From Anaeramoeba ignava (taxonomy: Eukaryota > Metamonada > Anaeramoebidae), in contig JAPDFW010000071.1 of NCBI GenBank assembly GCA_028826165.1, forward strand, positions 62,001 through 126,000: a stretch of DNA of 64,000 nucleotides, given 5' to 3'. A program made the position numbers and the translations under genes. This document shows positions 1-10,036 of the stretch, piece by piece. The number at the start of each line of letters is the position of its first letter. Positions within the stretch are counted from its first letter, which is position 1. The notes under the pieces are model-generated. The model did not search any database and was not told the origin of the DNA. It saw only the letters and a list, made by a program, of their open reading frames with translations.

Positions 1-3000
1 CGTTTATTCTTAGAAGGAAGATACATAAAGGCTTCACATGAAATTTCTTGAATAAGTTCATTATTTGGAAAATTATTCATTGCTTTAATAATTGATTCAA
101 TTCCTTTTAATTCTCTTATTTCATTTTGATTTCCTTTTTGATTTTTATTTTTTAAAGAAATAAATTGATTTTTTCTTTAATATTCAAATTATTTCTTTAT
201 TGTTATTTACTTTTATTATGATAAGCGAGATTCATTAAAGCTTCACATGCATTTCTTTGCATAGTTTCATTATTTGGAAAATTATTCATTGCTTTAATAA
301 TTAACTCAGTACCATTTAATTCTGGAATTTTATTTTGAATTTCTTTTTTATTTGAATTTTGAATATTTAATTTGAATATTTAATTTGAATTTTGAATATT
401 TAATTTGAATATTTGATTTTAATTTTAATTTGAATATTTAATTTTGATTTGAATATTTAATTTTAATATTTAATTTTAATTTTAATTTTAATTTTGATTT
501 TAATTTTGATTTTAATTTGAATATTTGATTTGAATATTTGATTTGAATATTTAATTTGAATATTTAATTTTAATTTGAATATTTGATTTGAATATTTAAT
601 TTGAATATTTAATTTGAATATTTAATTTTGAATATTTAATTTTGAATATTTAATTTCGAATATTTAATTTTAATTTGAATATTTAATTTGAATATTTAAT
701 TTGAATATTTGATTTGATTACCTTCATCCTCAGGAAGATTCATTAAAACTCCACATGCATTTTCTTGAATATCTTCATTATTTGGAAATTTATTCAATAT
801 TGCAATAAGCTTTTCTACACCTTTTAACTTTTTAATTACATTTCTATTCACTTTTATTTTTTTGTAGAAAATAATTTATTTAAGAATTTATTTAAGAATT
901 TATTTAAGAATTTATTTAAGAATTTATTTAAGAATTTATTTAAGAATTTATTTAAGAATTTATTTAAGAATTTATTTAAGAATTTATTTAAGAATTTATT
1001 TAAGAATTTGAATCAGTTTATTTACATTCATTATTAGCTAAATTCATTAATACTTTGCATTCAGCTATTTGTATCTCTTCGTTATTTGGAAAATTATTCA
1101 TTGCTTTAATAATTAATTCAATTCCTTTTAATTTTCTAATTTCATTTTGATTTTCTTTTTGATTTTTATTATTTTTATTTTTTATTTATATTATTCAGTT
1201 AATTTTTGGATATTTTTTTGTATTTATTTACCAGCATCAAGACAAAGATTTGATAAAGCTAAACTTCCAATTTTTTGAATATTTTCATCATTTGGAAAAT
1301 TATTCATTGCTTTGATAATTAGTTGAATTCCTTGTAATTCTCGAATCATTTTTATATTTTCTTTTTTTTTTGTAAATAAATAAATTTTGATTAATTATCA
1401 TTGATTCAAATAGAATGTTTTAATCTTATTTATTTACTTTCATTTTGAATAGCTATATTGATCATAACTTCACATGCATAATTTTGAATATTTTGGTTTT
1501 TTGGAAAATTATTCATTGCTTGAATAATTGATTTTATTCCATTTAATTCTCTGATTTTATTTTGATTTTCTATTTTTTAAAATTTTTGGAATTAATTTTT
1601 GAATCAATTTTTTGAATCAATTTTGAATTTTTTGAATTACTTCCAAGATTCACAAAAATTCTTTTTAATAATCCATCTTCTTTTTCCTGTATAGATTTTT
1701 GTTTTGTATTATTTTTTGGGTTTACAACTATTGCAATTTCTTGTACTTGTGCATTTTTTTTTTGATTTTGTCTATTTTGAAATATTCCTATTTTTTTTTG
1801 GTGAATAAATTTTTTTTTTGGAAAATCCAATAACTAAATTGTTTATTTACCCTGATCCATATTGAATATTTTCGATAAAGTTTTGAGTGAATTGATTTGA
1901 ATATTTTCGTTTTTTGGGGAATTATTCATTGATTTGATAATTGTTTCAAGTTCTTGTAGATTTGTTGTTTTGTTTTGATTTTCATTTTCATTTTCATCTT
2001 GAAATTGATTTTGATTTTGATTTTGGATTTGATTTTGATTTTGAATTTGAATTTGATTTTGATTTTGATTTTGATTTTGATTTTGATTTTGATTTTGATT
2101 TTGAATTTGATTTTGATTTTGATTTTGATTTTGATTTTGATTTTTATTTTCATTTTCATTTTGATTTTTATTTTGATTTTGATTTTGATTTTGATTTTGA
2201 TTTTGATTTTGATTTTGATTATTTTCGTCTTCATTTTCATCTTCATCTTCATCATATTCGTCTTCATATTCATCTTCATATTCATCTTCATATTCATCTT
2301 CATATTCATCTTCATATTCATCTTCATATTCATCTTCATATTCACTTTCAGATTTAGTTTCACTTTCAGATTTAGTTTCACTTTCGTTTTGATTTTTATT
2401 TTCATTTTGATTTTGATTTTGATTTTGATTTTGATTTTGATTTTGATTTTTATTTTTATTTTGATTTTGATTTTGATTTTGATTTTTTGATTTTGATTTT
2501 GATTTTGATTTTGATTTTGATTTTGATTTTGATTTTGATTTTGATTTTTATTTTGATTTTGATTTTCATCTTGAATTTGATTTTGATTTTGATTTTGATT
2601 TTGATTTTCATTTTTGATTTTTGGTTTGCGATTTTGGCTTCTAATGTTTTGTTTCCAGTTATTTTGTTTTTCTTTTCGATTTTGTTTTCGTTTTGGATGC
2701 TTTCCATTGTAATTCTGTTTGTTTTCATTCTGATTTCGATATGGATTTTTTTTTGGAAGTTGAATTTGAATTGGAATAGGATTTTGATTTTGATTTTGAT
2801 TTTGATTTTGATTTTGATTTTGATTTTTATTTTGATTTTGATTTTGATTTTTATTTTGATTTTGATTTTGATTTTGATTTTGATTTTGATTTTGATTTTG
2901 ATTTTGATTTTGATTTTGATTATTTTCGTCTTCGTCTTCATATTCATCTTCATCTTCATCTTCGTATTCACTTTCGCTTTCATCTTCATCTTCATCTTCA

Positions 3001-4212
3001 TCTTCATCTTCATCTTCATCTTCATCTTCATCTTCATCTTCATCTTCATATTCATATTCATCTTCATCTTCATCTTCATCTCGATATTGATTTTGATTTC
3101 CAAATGCATTTGCAAAAGGATTTCCTTCATTTAAATGAATAAAGACAGAATCAAATAATCGAATAATTAAATGATTTAATGAATTTTTAATTGTAAATTT
3201 GAATTTGATTTTGATTTTGATTTTGAATTTGATTTTGAATTTGATTTTAATTTTGATTTTTATTTTGATTTTGATTTTGATTTTGATTTTGATTTTGATT
3301 TTGATTTTGATTTTGATTTTGATTTTGATTTTGATTTTGATTTTGATTTTGATTTTGATTTTGATTTTGATTTTGATTTTGATTTTGATTTTGATTTTGA
3401 TTTTGATTTTGATTTTGATTTTTGAATTTGATTTTAATTTTGATTTTGATTTTGATTTTGATTTTGATTTTGAATTTGAATTTGATTTTGATTTTGATTT
3501 TGATTTTGATTTTGATTTTGATTTTGATTTTGATTTTGATTTTGAATTTGATTTTGATTTTAATTTTGATTTTAATTTTATATTTTGATTTTGATTTTGA
3601 ATTTGATTTATAATTTGATTTTGATTTTGATTTTGATTTTGATTTTGATTTTGATTTTGATTTTGATTTTGATTTTGATTTTGATTTTGATTTTGATTTT
3701 GATTTTGATTTCGATTTTGATTTTAATTTTGAATTTAATTTTGAATTTGATTAACTGAAAAGAATGAATAAAATAAAGAGTAATTTACCTTGTTGTAAAT
3801 CTGGGATTGCACTTGAAAGCATTTGAAAAAATTGTTGAGCAAGCATTCCTAATTGAAGATCTCTAAATTCTGATTCTGATGTTGATTCTGATTCTGATTC
3901 TGATTCTGATTCTGATTTTGATTTTGAATTTGAATTTGAATTTGAATTTGAATTTGAATTTGAATTTGAATTTGAATTTGAATTTGAATTTGAATTTGAA
4001 TTTGAATCTGTTTTTATTTCTTCTATTTTTGGTCTTTGTTTTTTTTTTAATTCTTCAAGTTCTTTTTCAAGTGTTTCTTTTTCTTTTTGAAGTCGATTTG
4101 TTTCTTCCTTTGTTTTTTCTTTTGATAATTCATTTGATCGAATTTTTGGTTTATCCTTTTGAAATTTTTTTCTCATAAATTTTTTTTTGCCTCTTTTACT
4201 TCTTTTTGACAT
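1..4212 (-). CDS. Armadillo-like repeat protein, 3' end outside window
   Basis: Spliced gene read leftwards and cut by the window edge. The likely first exon (4212 to about 3790) gives a basic, then coiled-coil, then SN/SE-rich N-terminus ending IPDLQQ, followed by donor GGTAAAT. A second coding block begins near 3240 (SLNHLIIRLFDSVFIHLNEG), passes through acidic DE and QN tracts, and runs directly into the first repeat near 1970. From there each exon encodes one repeat of about 43 residues with the core IIKAMNNFPNNEEIQ; repeats end at about 1851, 1438, 1234, 1021, 719 and 219, and the last exon reaches base 1. Introns are phase 1 with GTAAAT donors. The fold resembles armadillo/HEAT helices, so a protein-binding scaffold is inferred. 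The join of exon 1 to the acidic block is unresolved, and the QN frame breaks near 2487 (see findings). Partner unknown. Confidence 0.6.
344..720. repeat. Intronic AATATTTAATTTG-type array
   Basis: Imperfect repeats of 12-19 bases built from AATATTT, AATTTGA and AATTTTG fill an intron of the armadillo gene between two repeat exons. Confidence 0.85.
868..1012. repeat. 12-bp tandem repeat AATTTATTTAAG
   Basis: About twelve almost perfect head-to-tail copies of a 12-base unit fill another intron of the armadillo gene. The near identity of the copies implies recent expansion. Confidence 0.9.
1975..3740. repeat. GATTTT hexamer microsatellites, partly coding
   Basis: Three blocks (about 1975-2220, 2400-2620 and 2780-2930) are (GATTTT)n and read on the minus strand as alternating Gln-Asn; between them lie TCTTCA arrays encoding Asp-Glu-Tyr runs. 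A fourth block (about 3200-3740) is the same hexamer without a clear acceptor site and may be intronic. Hydrophobic plus-strand readings of these blocks are repeat artefacts. Confidence 0.85.
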
Positions 4213-4245
4213 TTTTTTGAAAAGAAAAAAAATGAAAAATGAAAA
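4213..4245 (-). promoter_or_regulatory. Start-proximal TCATTTTT element of armadillo gene
   Basis: On the minus strand TCATTTTTCATTTTTTTTCTTTTC ends a few bases before the ATG at 4212, with TCA at 4242-4240 and at 4235-4233. Same composition as before the RCC1/BTB genes. Confidence 0.5.
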
Positions 4246-4302
4246 AAATAATTTTTAATTTTAATTTTAATTTTAATTTAAATTTTAATTTTAATTTTGA
4301 TA

Positions 4303-6152
4303 TTAATTTTGATTATTAAATTTGATAATTAATAAATCAAATAAATTTGGATTTGTTTGATTTAATTGAAAATAATCAATTCCTGTTTCTAATTCATCGA
4401 TTATTTCTTGTGTAATTTGAATTTCTTCTTTGATTTGATTTGAATAAATCCAATATTCAAATATTTGAAATGATTTATTACTTAATTCACTATAATCTGT
4501 AACTTTATTAGATTTATCTTCTGTTACGGATAAAAACATTCCTCGATATAATTCACTTCTCATTATTAATATTAATTTTGGAAATTTATATTGTTTTTCT
4601 TTTCTTTCAATTATAAAATCTTTTTCATTTTCATTTTCATTTAAATAAATTCTTTTCATTGTTTCTTCAATTTTTTCATTTGAATTTATAATTTCTTTAA
4701 TTTCAGAATATAATTTTGGATTTATTATTCTGTTTGAATAAATCATTTCAAATATTTGATTTGATTCTTTAATTGATTTTGTTGAAATAATTTCTTGAAG
4801 TTTTTCAATTTCATTTTCATTTTGATTTAATCTATATTTCAATATTAATTTATGAGCTTCAATTATTTCTCCATTTTCTGTTTTAAATGAAATATTGCAA
4901 AATTCTTTTCTTCTAAATAGTTTTATCAAATCTTCTTCAAGATTGGAAAAAGAAGAAAGAAAAGGAGAATAATAAAGAAATGAATTTTGATATCCACAAG
5001 AAATATGATAATTAGAAATATTTTCATTGAATCTTAATTTAGGAAGTTCAATTTGAATTGGAACTTTTTGATATTTTGTATCTCCAGTTCCTAATTGACC
5101 ATATTTATTAGCACCAAATCCTATCAATTTTGAATTAGATGTTAAAATCAAAGTATGAGATTCACCAACAGAAAAATCAAGAATATTATTATCATTTTCA
5201 AATAAAGATGATTTGATTTCAGTAAATTCATTAGTATCTTCATTTTTGCCAAGTCCATTGTATTTAAAATCTCCACATGAATAAAGTTTTCTTTTTGGAT
5301 TTTCATTTTGATTTTCTTCTTCAATCAACATTATTGAATGATAACTTCCAAATTGAATATCAATTATTTTGCCTTTTGGAATATTTTGAATTTTGGTTAA
5401 TTTTTTGATATTTGTTTCTTTTTTTCTTGATTCTCCTAATCCAAGTTGACCATAATAATTCCAACCGCATCCAAATAATTCTTGATTTGAATTTAAAAGG
5501 AAAACAGATTGTGAAGAACTTCCTGAAAATATTTTAGAAACATTTTTCATCATTAAAATTGGTTTTTCTGTTTTTTTAAGTGTTTTAGAATCAAAAGCAA
5601 GTTCACCAGAATAATTAGAACCAATTCCATAAACATTTTGATTTGAAGTTAATAAGTAAAATGAATTCCAAGCAGAAACAATATCTTGAATTATTATATC
5701 ATTTGTATCTTCAATTAATGATGAAATATTGATAAATTCTTTTGGATATTTTGGATTGATATATTCTCCTTTGGCAAATACGTTTCCTTCTTTTGTTAAA
5801 ATAGCTTCATTTTGATAACCAACAGTTACTTTTTGAATATTTTCTTCAATTTGGATTTTTTCAGGATTTTGATTTGAATTTTGCAAATATTCTATTGCTT
5901 TTCCATTTTTAAAAAGGAAAATTGTTGAATAATTTCCTGATGAAATTTGTTTAATTTGTTTTTCATTTTCATTTTCATTTTCATTTTCATTTTCATTTTC
6001 ATTTCATTTTCATTTTGATTTTCATTTTCATTTTCATTTTCATTTTCATTTTCATTTTCAAATTTAAATTGAATTGGTTTTGTTATTGTACCTGGTTCAT
6101 TTTTGATAAGTTTTGGATATTGATTCCAACCAAAAAATAAACAATCATTCAT
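4303..6152 (-). CDS. RCC1-repeat protein with two BTB domains, copy 1 (one frame break)
   Basis: Single-exon gene, about 616 residues if the break is ignored. The N-terminal half carries RCC1-type beta-propeller repeats (VYGIGSNYSGELAF, ELFGCGWNYYGQLGLGE, LIGFGANKYGQLGTGD). The C-terminal part has two successive BTB-like modules: one starting FCNISFKTENGEIIEAHKLIL and one starting KDFIIERKEKQYKFPKLILI. RCC1 blades plus BTB suggest a ubiquitin-ligase adaptor or GTPase-associated scaffold (family knowledge; the role here is inferred). Compared with the two neighbouring paralogues, the Glu-Asn repeat near 6003 has CATTT instead of CATTTT, so residues before and after lie in different frames. It is either a recent pseudogene, a length-variable tract, or an assembly indel. 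A TCATTTTTTT element lies 18 bases before the ATG. Confidence 0.8.
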
Positions 6153-6180
6153 TTTTGAAAAGAAAAAAATGAAAAAAATA

Positions 6181-6341
6181 ATTTTTGAATTTTAATTTTA
6201 ATTTTAATTTTAATTTTAATTTTGATTTTAATTTTAATTTTAAATTTAATTTTAATTTTAATTTTAATTTAAATTTTAATTTTAATTTTAATTTTAAATT
6301 TAATTTTAATTTTAATATTAATTTTAAATTTAATTTTAATT
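6181..6341. repeat. AATTTTAATTTT spacer repeat
   Basis: The gap between RCC1/BTB copies 1 and 2 consists of AATTTT/AAATTT repeats plus the start-proximal element of copy 1. No coding potential seen. Confidence 0.8.
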
Positions 6342-8117
6342 TTAATTTTGATTATTAAATTTGTTAATTAATAAATCAAATAAATTTGGATTTGTTTGAT
6401 TTAATTGAAAATAATCAATTCCAATTTCTAATTCATCAATTATTTCTTGTGTAATTTGAATTTCTTCTTTGATTTGATTTGAATAAATCCAATATTCAAA
6501 TAATTCAAATGATTTATTACTTAATTCACTATAATCTGTAACTTTATTTGAAGTATCATTTGTTACAGATAAAAACATTCCTCGATATAATTCACTTCTC
6601 ATTATTAATATTAATTTTGGAAATTTATATTGTTTTTCTTTTCTTTCAATTATAAAATCTTTTTCATTTTCATTTTCATTTTCATTTAAATAAATTCTTT
6701 TCATTGTTTCTTCAATTTTTTCATTGGAATTTATAATTTCTTTAATTTCAGAATATAATTTTGGATTTATTTTGGAATTATTTGAATAAATCATTTCAAA
6801 TATTTGATTTGATTCTTTAATTGATTTATTTGAAATAATTTCTTGAAGTTTTTCAATTTGATTTTCATTTTGATTTAATCTATATTTCAATATTAATTTA
6901 TGAGCTTTGATTATTTCTCCATTTTCTGTTTTAAATGAAATATCACAAAATTCTTTTCTTCTAAATAGTTTTATCAAATCTTCTTCAAGATTGGAAAAAG
7001 GAGAAAGAAAAGGAGAATAATAAAGAAATGAATTTTGATATCCACAAGAAATATGATAATTAGAAATATTTTCATTAAATCTTAATTTAGGAAGTTCAAT
7101 TTGAATTGGAACTGATCGACTCATTGTATCTCCAGTTCCTAATTGACCATAATTATTATCTCCAAATCCAATTAATTTCCCTTTGGATGTTAAAATCAAA
7201 GTATGAGAACTTCCAACAGAAAAATCAAGAATATTATTATCATTTTCAAATAAAGATGACTTAATTTCAGTAAATTCATTAGTATTTTCATATTTGCCAA
7301 GTCCATTTCTTTGCCGATATCCACATGAATAAAGTTTTCTTTTTGGATTTTGATTTTCAATTTCAATTTCAATCAACATTATTGAATGCCAATTTCCAGA
7401 TTTAATATCAATTATTTTGCCTTTTGGAATATTTTGGATTTTTGTTTTTTTTCTTGATTCTCCTAATCCAAATTGACCATGATAAATATCACCGCATATA
7501 AATAATTCTTGATTTGAATTTAAAAGAAAAACAGATTGTGAAGAATTTCCTGAAAATATTTTAGAAACATTTTTCATCATTAAAATTGGTTTTTCTGTTT
7601 TTTTAAGTGTTTTAGAATCAAAAGCAAGTTCACCAGAATAATTAGAACCAATTCCATAAACATTTTGATTTGAGGTTAATAAGTAAATTGAACCGTGTCC
7701 AGAAATAATATCTTGAATTATTCTATCATTTTTATCTTCAATTAATGATGAAATATTGATAAATTCTTTTGGATTATTTGAATTAATATTATATCCTTTG
7801 GCAAATACATTTCCTTCTTTTGTTAAAATAGCTTCATTTTGATAACCAACAGTTACTTTTTGAATATTTTCAATTTGGATTTTTGAAGAATTTTGATTTG
7901 AATCTTTTTCTCTTAAATATTCTATTGCTTTTCCATTTTTAAAAAGGAAAATTGTTGAAAAAAAACCTGATGAAATTTGTTTAATTTCATTTTCATTTTC
8001 ATTTTCATTTTCATTTTCATTTTTAAATTTAAATTGAATTGGTTTTGTTATTTTATATGGTTTATTTTCGATAATAATTGGTTTTTCATTTTGACCAAAA
8101 AATATAATTTCATTCAT
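6342..8117 (-). CDS. RCC1-repeat protein with two BTB domains, copy 2
   Basis: Intact single-exon paralogue of 591 residues starting MNEIIFFGQNEKP. RCC1 blades run through roughly residues 1-330 (for example VYGIGSNYSGELAFD, LIGFGDNNYGQLGTGD); a Glu-Asn tract sits near residue 35. Two BTB-like modules follow, the first at about residues 370-470 (FCDISFKTENGEIIKAHKLI) and the second at about 490-570 (MRSELYRGMFLSVT). No transmembrane segment or signal peptide is visible, so a cytoplasmic or nuclear scaffold is likely. Extremely similar to its neighbours, including synonymous positions, which implies recent tandem duplication or gene conversion. A TCATTTTTTT element begins 18 bases upstream of the ATG. 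Confidence 0.88.
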   Translation of the reverse strand: MNEIIFFGQNEKPIIIENKPYKITKPIQFKFKNENENENENENEIKQISSGFFSTIFLFKNGKAIEYLREKDSNQNSSKIQIENIQKVTVGYQNEAILTKEGNVFAKGYNINSNNPKEFINISSLIEDKNDRIIQDIISGHGSIYLLTSNQNVYGIGSNYSGELAFDSKTLKKTEKPILMMKNVSKIFSGNSSQSVFLLNSNQELFICGDIYHGQFGLGESRKKTKIQNIPKGKIIDIKSGNWHSIMLIEIEIENQNPKRKLYSCGYRQRNGLGKYENTNEFTEIKSSLFENDNNILDFSVGSSHTLILTSKGKLIGFGDNNYGQLGTGDTMSRSVPIQIELPKLRFNENISNYHISCGYQNSFLYYSPFLSPFSNLEEDLIKLFRRKEFCDISFKTENGEIIKAHKLILKYRLNQNENQIEKLQEIISNKSIKESNQIFEMIYSNNSKINPKLYSEIKEIINSNEKIEETMKRIYLNENENENEKDFIIERKEKQYKFPKLILIMRSELYRGMFLSVTNDTSNKVTDYSELSNKSFELFEYWIYSNQIKEEIQITQEIIDELEIGIDYFQLNQTNPNLFDLLINKFNNQN

Positions 8118-8169
8118 TTTTGAAATGAAAAAAATGAAAAAAATAATTTTTGAAATTTTGATTTTGATT

Positions 8170-9939
8170 TTAATTTTGATTATTAAATTTGTTAATTAAT
8201 AAATCAAATAAATTTGGATATGTTTCATTTAATTGAAAATAATCAATTCCAATTTGTAATTCATCAATAATTTCTTTTGTAATTTGAATTCCTTCTTTGA
8301 TTTGATTTGAATAAATCCAATATTCTAATATTTGAAATGATTTATTACTTAATTCACTATAATCTGTAACTTTATTTGATTTATCTTCTGTTACAGATAA
8401 AAACATTCCTCGATATAATTCACTTCTCATTATTAATATTAATTTTGGAAATTTATATTTCTTTTCTTTTCTTTCAATTATAAAATCTTTTTCATTTTCA
8501 TTTTCATTTTCATTTAGATAAATTCTTTTAATTGTTTCTTCAATTTTTTCATTTGAATTTATAATTTCTTTAATTTCAGAATATAATTTTGGATTTATTT
8601 TGGAATTATTTGAATAAATCATTTCAAATATTTGATTTGATTCTTTAATTGATTTTTTTGAAATAATTCCTTTAAGTTTTTCAATTTGATTTTGATTTTG
8701 ATTTAATCTATATTTCAATATTAATTTATGAGCTTCAATTATTTCTCCATTTTCTGTTTTAAATGAAATATCACAAAATTCTTTTCTTTCAAATAATTTT
8801 ATCAAATCTTCTTCAAGATTGGAAAAAGAAGAAGGAGAATAATAAAGAAAAGATTTTTCAAATCCACAAGAAATATGATAATTAAAAATATCTTCTTTAA
8901 ATCTTAATTTAGGAAGTTCAATTTGAATTGGAATTTTTTGATATTCTGTATCTCCAGTTCCTAATTGTCCATGTTCATTAGCACCAAATCCAATTAATTT
9001 CCCTTTAGTTGTTAAAATCAAAGTATGAGAATCTCCAACAGAAATTTCAAGAATATAATCATTTTCAAATAAAGATGATTTGATTTCAGTAAATTCATAA
9101 GTGTTTTCAGTTTTGCCAAGTCCATTAAATCCAGAATATCCACATGAATAAAGTTTTCTTTTTGGATTTCGGTTTTGATCTTCAATCAACATTATTGAAT
9201 AAATATTTCCAAATTGAATATCAATTATTTTGCCTTTTGGAATATTTTGGATTTTGGTTAATTTATATATTTTGGTTTCTTCTTTTCTTGATTCTCCTAA
9301 TCCAAGTTGACCATGATAATCCCATCCGCATCCAAATAATTCTTGATTTGAATTTAAAAGAAAGACAGATTGTGAAGAACTTCCTGAAAATATTTTAGAA
9401 ACATTTTTCATCATTAAAATTGGTTTTTCTGTTTTTTTAAGTGTTTCAGAATCAAAACCAAGTTGACCTTTTTGATTAGAACCAATTCCATAAACATTAT
9501 GATTTGAAGTTAATAAGTAAATTGAATATTCTGTAGAAACAATATCTTCAATTATTCTATCATTTGTATCTTCAATTAATGATGAAATATTGATAAATTC
9601 TTTTGGATTATTTGAATTAATATTAAATCCTTTGGCAAATACATTTCCTTCTATTGTTAAAATAGCTTCATTTCCAGATCCAACAGTTACTTTTTGAATA
9701 TTTTCAATTTGGATTTTTTCAGAATTTTGATTTGAATCTTTTTCTCTTAAATATTCTATTGCTTTTCCATTTTTAAAAAGGAAAATTGTTGAAAAATTTC
9801 CTGATGAAATTTGTTTAATTTCATTTTCATTTTCATTTTCAAATTTAAATTTAATTTTCATTGGTTTTGTTATTTTATATGGTTTATTTTTGATAATAAT
9901 TGGTTTTTGATTTTGACCAAAAAATATAATTTCATTCAT
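8170..9939 (-). CDS. RCC1-repeat protein with two BTB domains, copy 3
   Basis: Intact single-exon paralogue of 589 residues starting MNEIIFFGQNQKP. RCC1 motifs include VYGIGSNQKGQLGFD, ELFGCGWDYHGQLGLGE and LIGFGANEHGQLGTGD; the two BTB-like modules follow as in copies 1 and 2 and the protein ends in the shared FDLLINKFNNQN tail. Only 52 bases separate its stop from the start of copy 2, so each gene must be transcribed from its own very compact promoter. Divergent from THOC3 with a 97-base spacer. Which ubiquitin ligase or GTPase it would serve cannot be read from sequence. Confidence 0.88.
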   Translation of the reverse strand: MNEIIFFGQNQKPIIIKNKPYKITKPMKIKFKFENENENEIKQISSGNFSTIFLFKNGKAIEYLREKDSNQNSEKIQIENIQKVTVGSGNEAILTIEGNVFAKGFNINSNNPKEFINISSLIEDTNDRIIEDIVSTEYSIYLLTSNHNVYGIGSNQKGQLGFDSETLKKTEKPILMMKNVSKIFSGSSSQSVFLLNSNQELFGCGWDYHGQLGLGESRKEETKIYKLTKIQNIPKGKIIDIQFGNIYSIMLIEDQNRNPKRKLYSCGYSGFNGLGKTENTYEFTEIKSSLFENDYILEISVGDSHTLILTTKGKLIGFGANEHGQLGTGDTEYQKIPIQIELPKLRFKEDIFNYHISCGFEKSFLYYSPSSFSNLEEDLIKLFERKEFCDISFKTENGEIIEAHKLILKYRLNQNQNQIEKLKGIISKKSIKESNQIFEMIYSNNSKINPKLYSEIKEIINSNEKIEETIKRIYLNENENENEKDFIIERKEKKYKFPKLILIMRSELYRGMFLSVTEDKSNKVTDYSELSNKSFQILEYWIYSNQIKEGIQITKEIIDELQIGIDYFQLNETYPNLFDLLINKFNNQN

Positions 9940-10036
9940 TTTTGAAAAGAAAAAAATGAAAAAAAAATATTTTGAATTTTGATTTTTAATTTTTCATTTT
10001 TTTTTCATTTTTAAAATTAATTAAATAAAAAAATAA
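9940..10036. promoter_or_regulatory. Compact bidirectional promoter with TCATTTTTT elements
   Basis: The 97-base gap between two divergent starts holds a TCATTTTTTTCTTTTC element on the minus strand (TCA at 9959-9957, 18 bases from the ATG at 9939) and two TCATTTTT copies on the plus strand ahead of THOC3 (near 9995 and 10008). No TATA-like box stands out from the AT background. Confidence 0.55.

Noticed and set aside
1570-1830. Open frame with FVNLGSNS ending, possibly a degenerate armadillo exon
   Set aside because: No acceptor gives the required phase, so I left it as intron; it may be a decayed unit.
1941-3613. Long open frames rich in ILIL, FDFD or KIKM on both strands
   Set aside because: They are frames through GATTTT and TCTTCA microsatellites. 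The same bases give a sensible QN/DE reading in one minus-strand frame.
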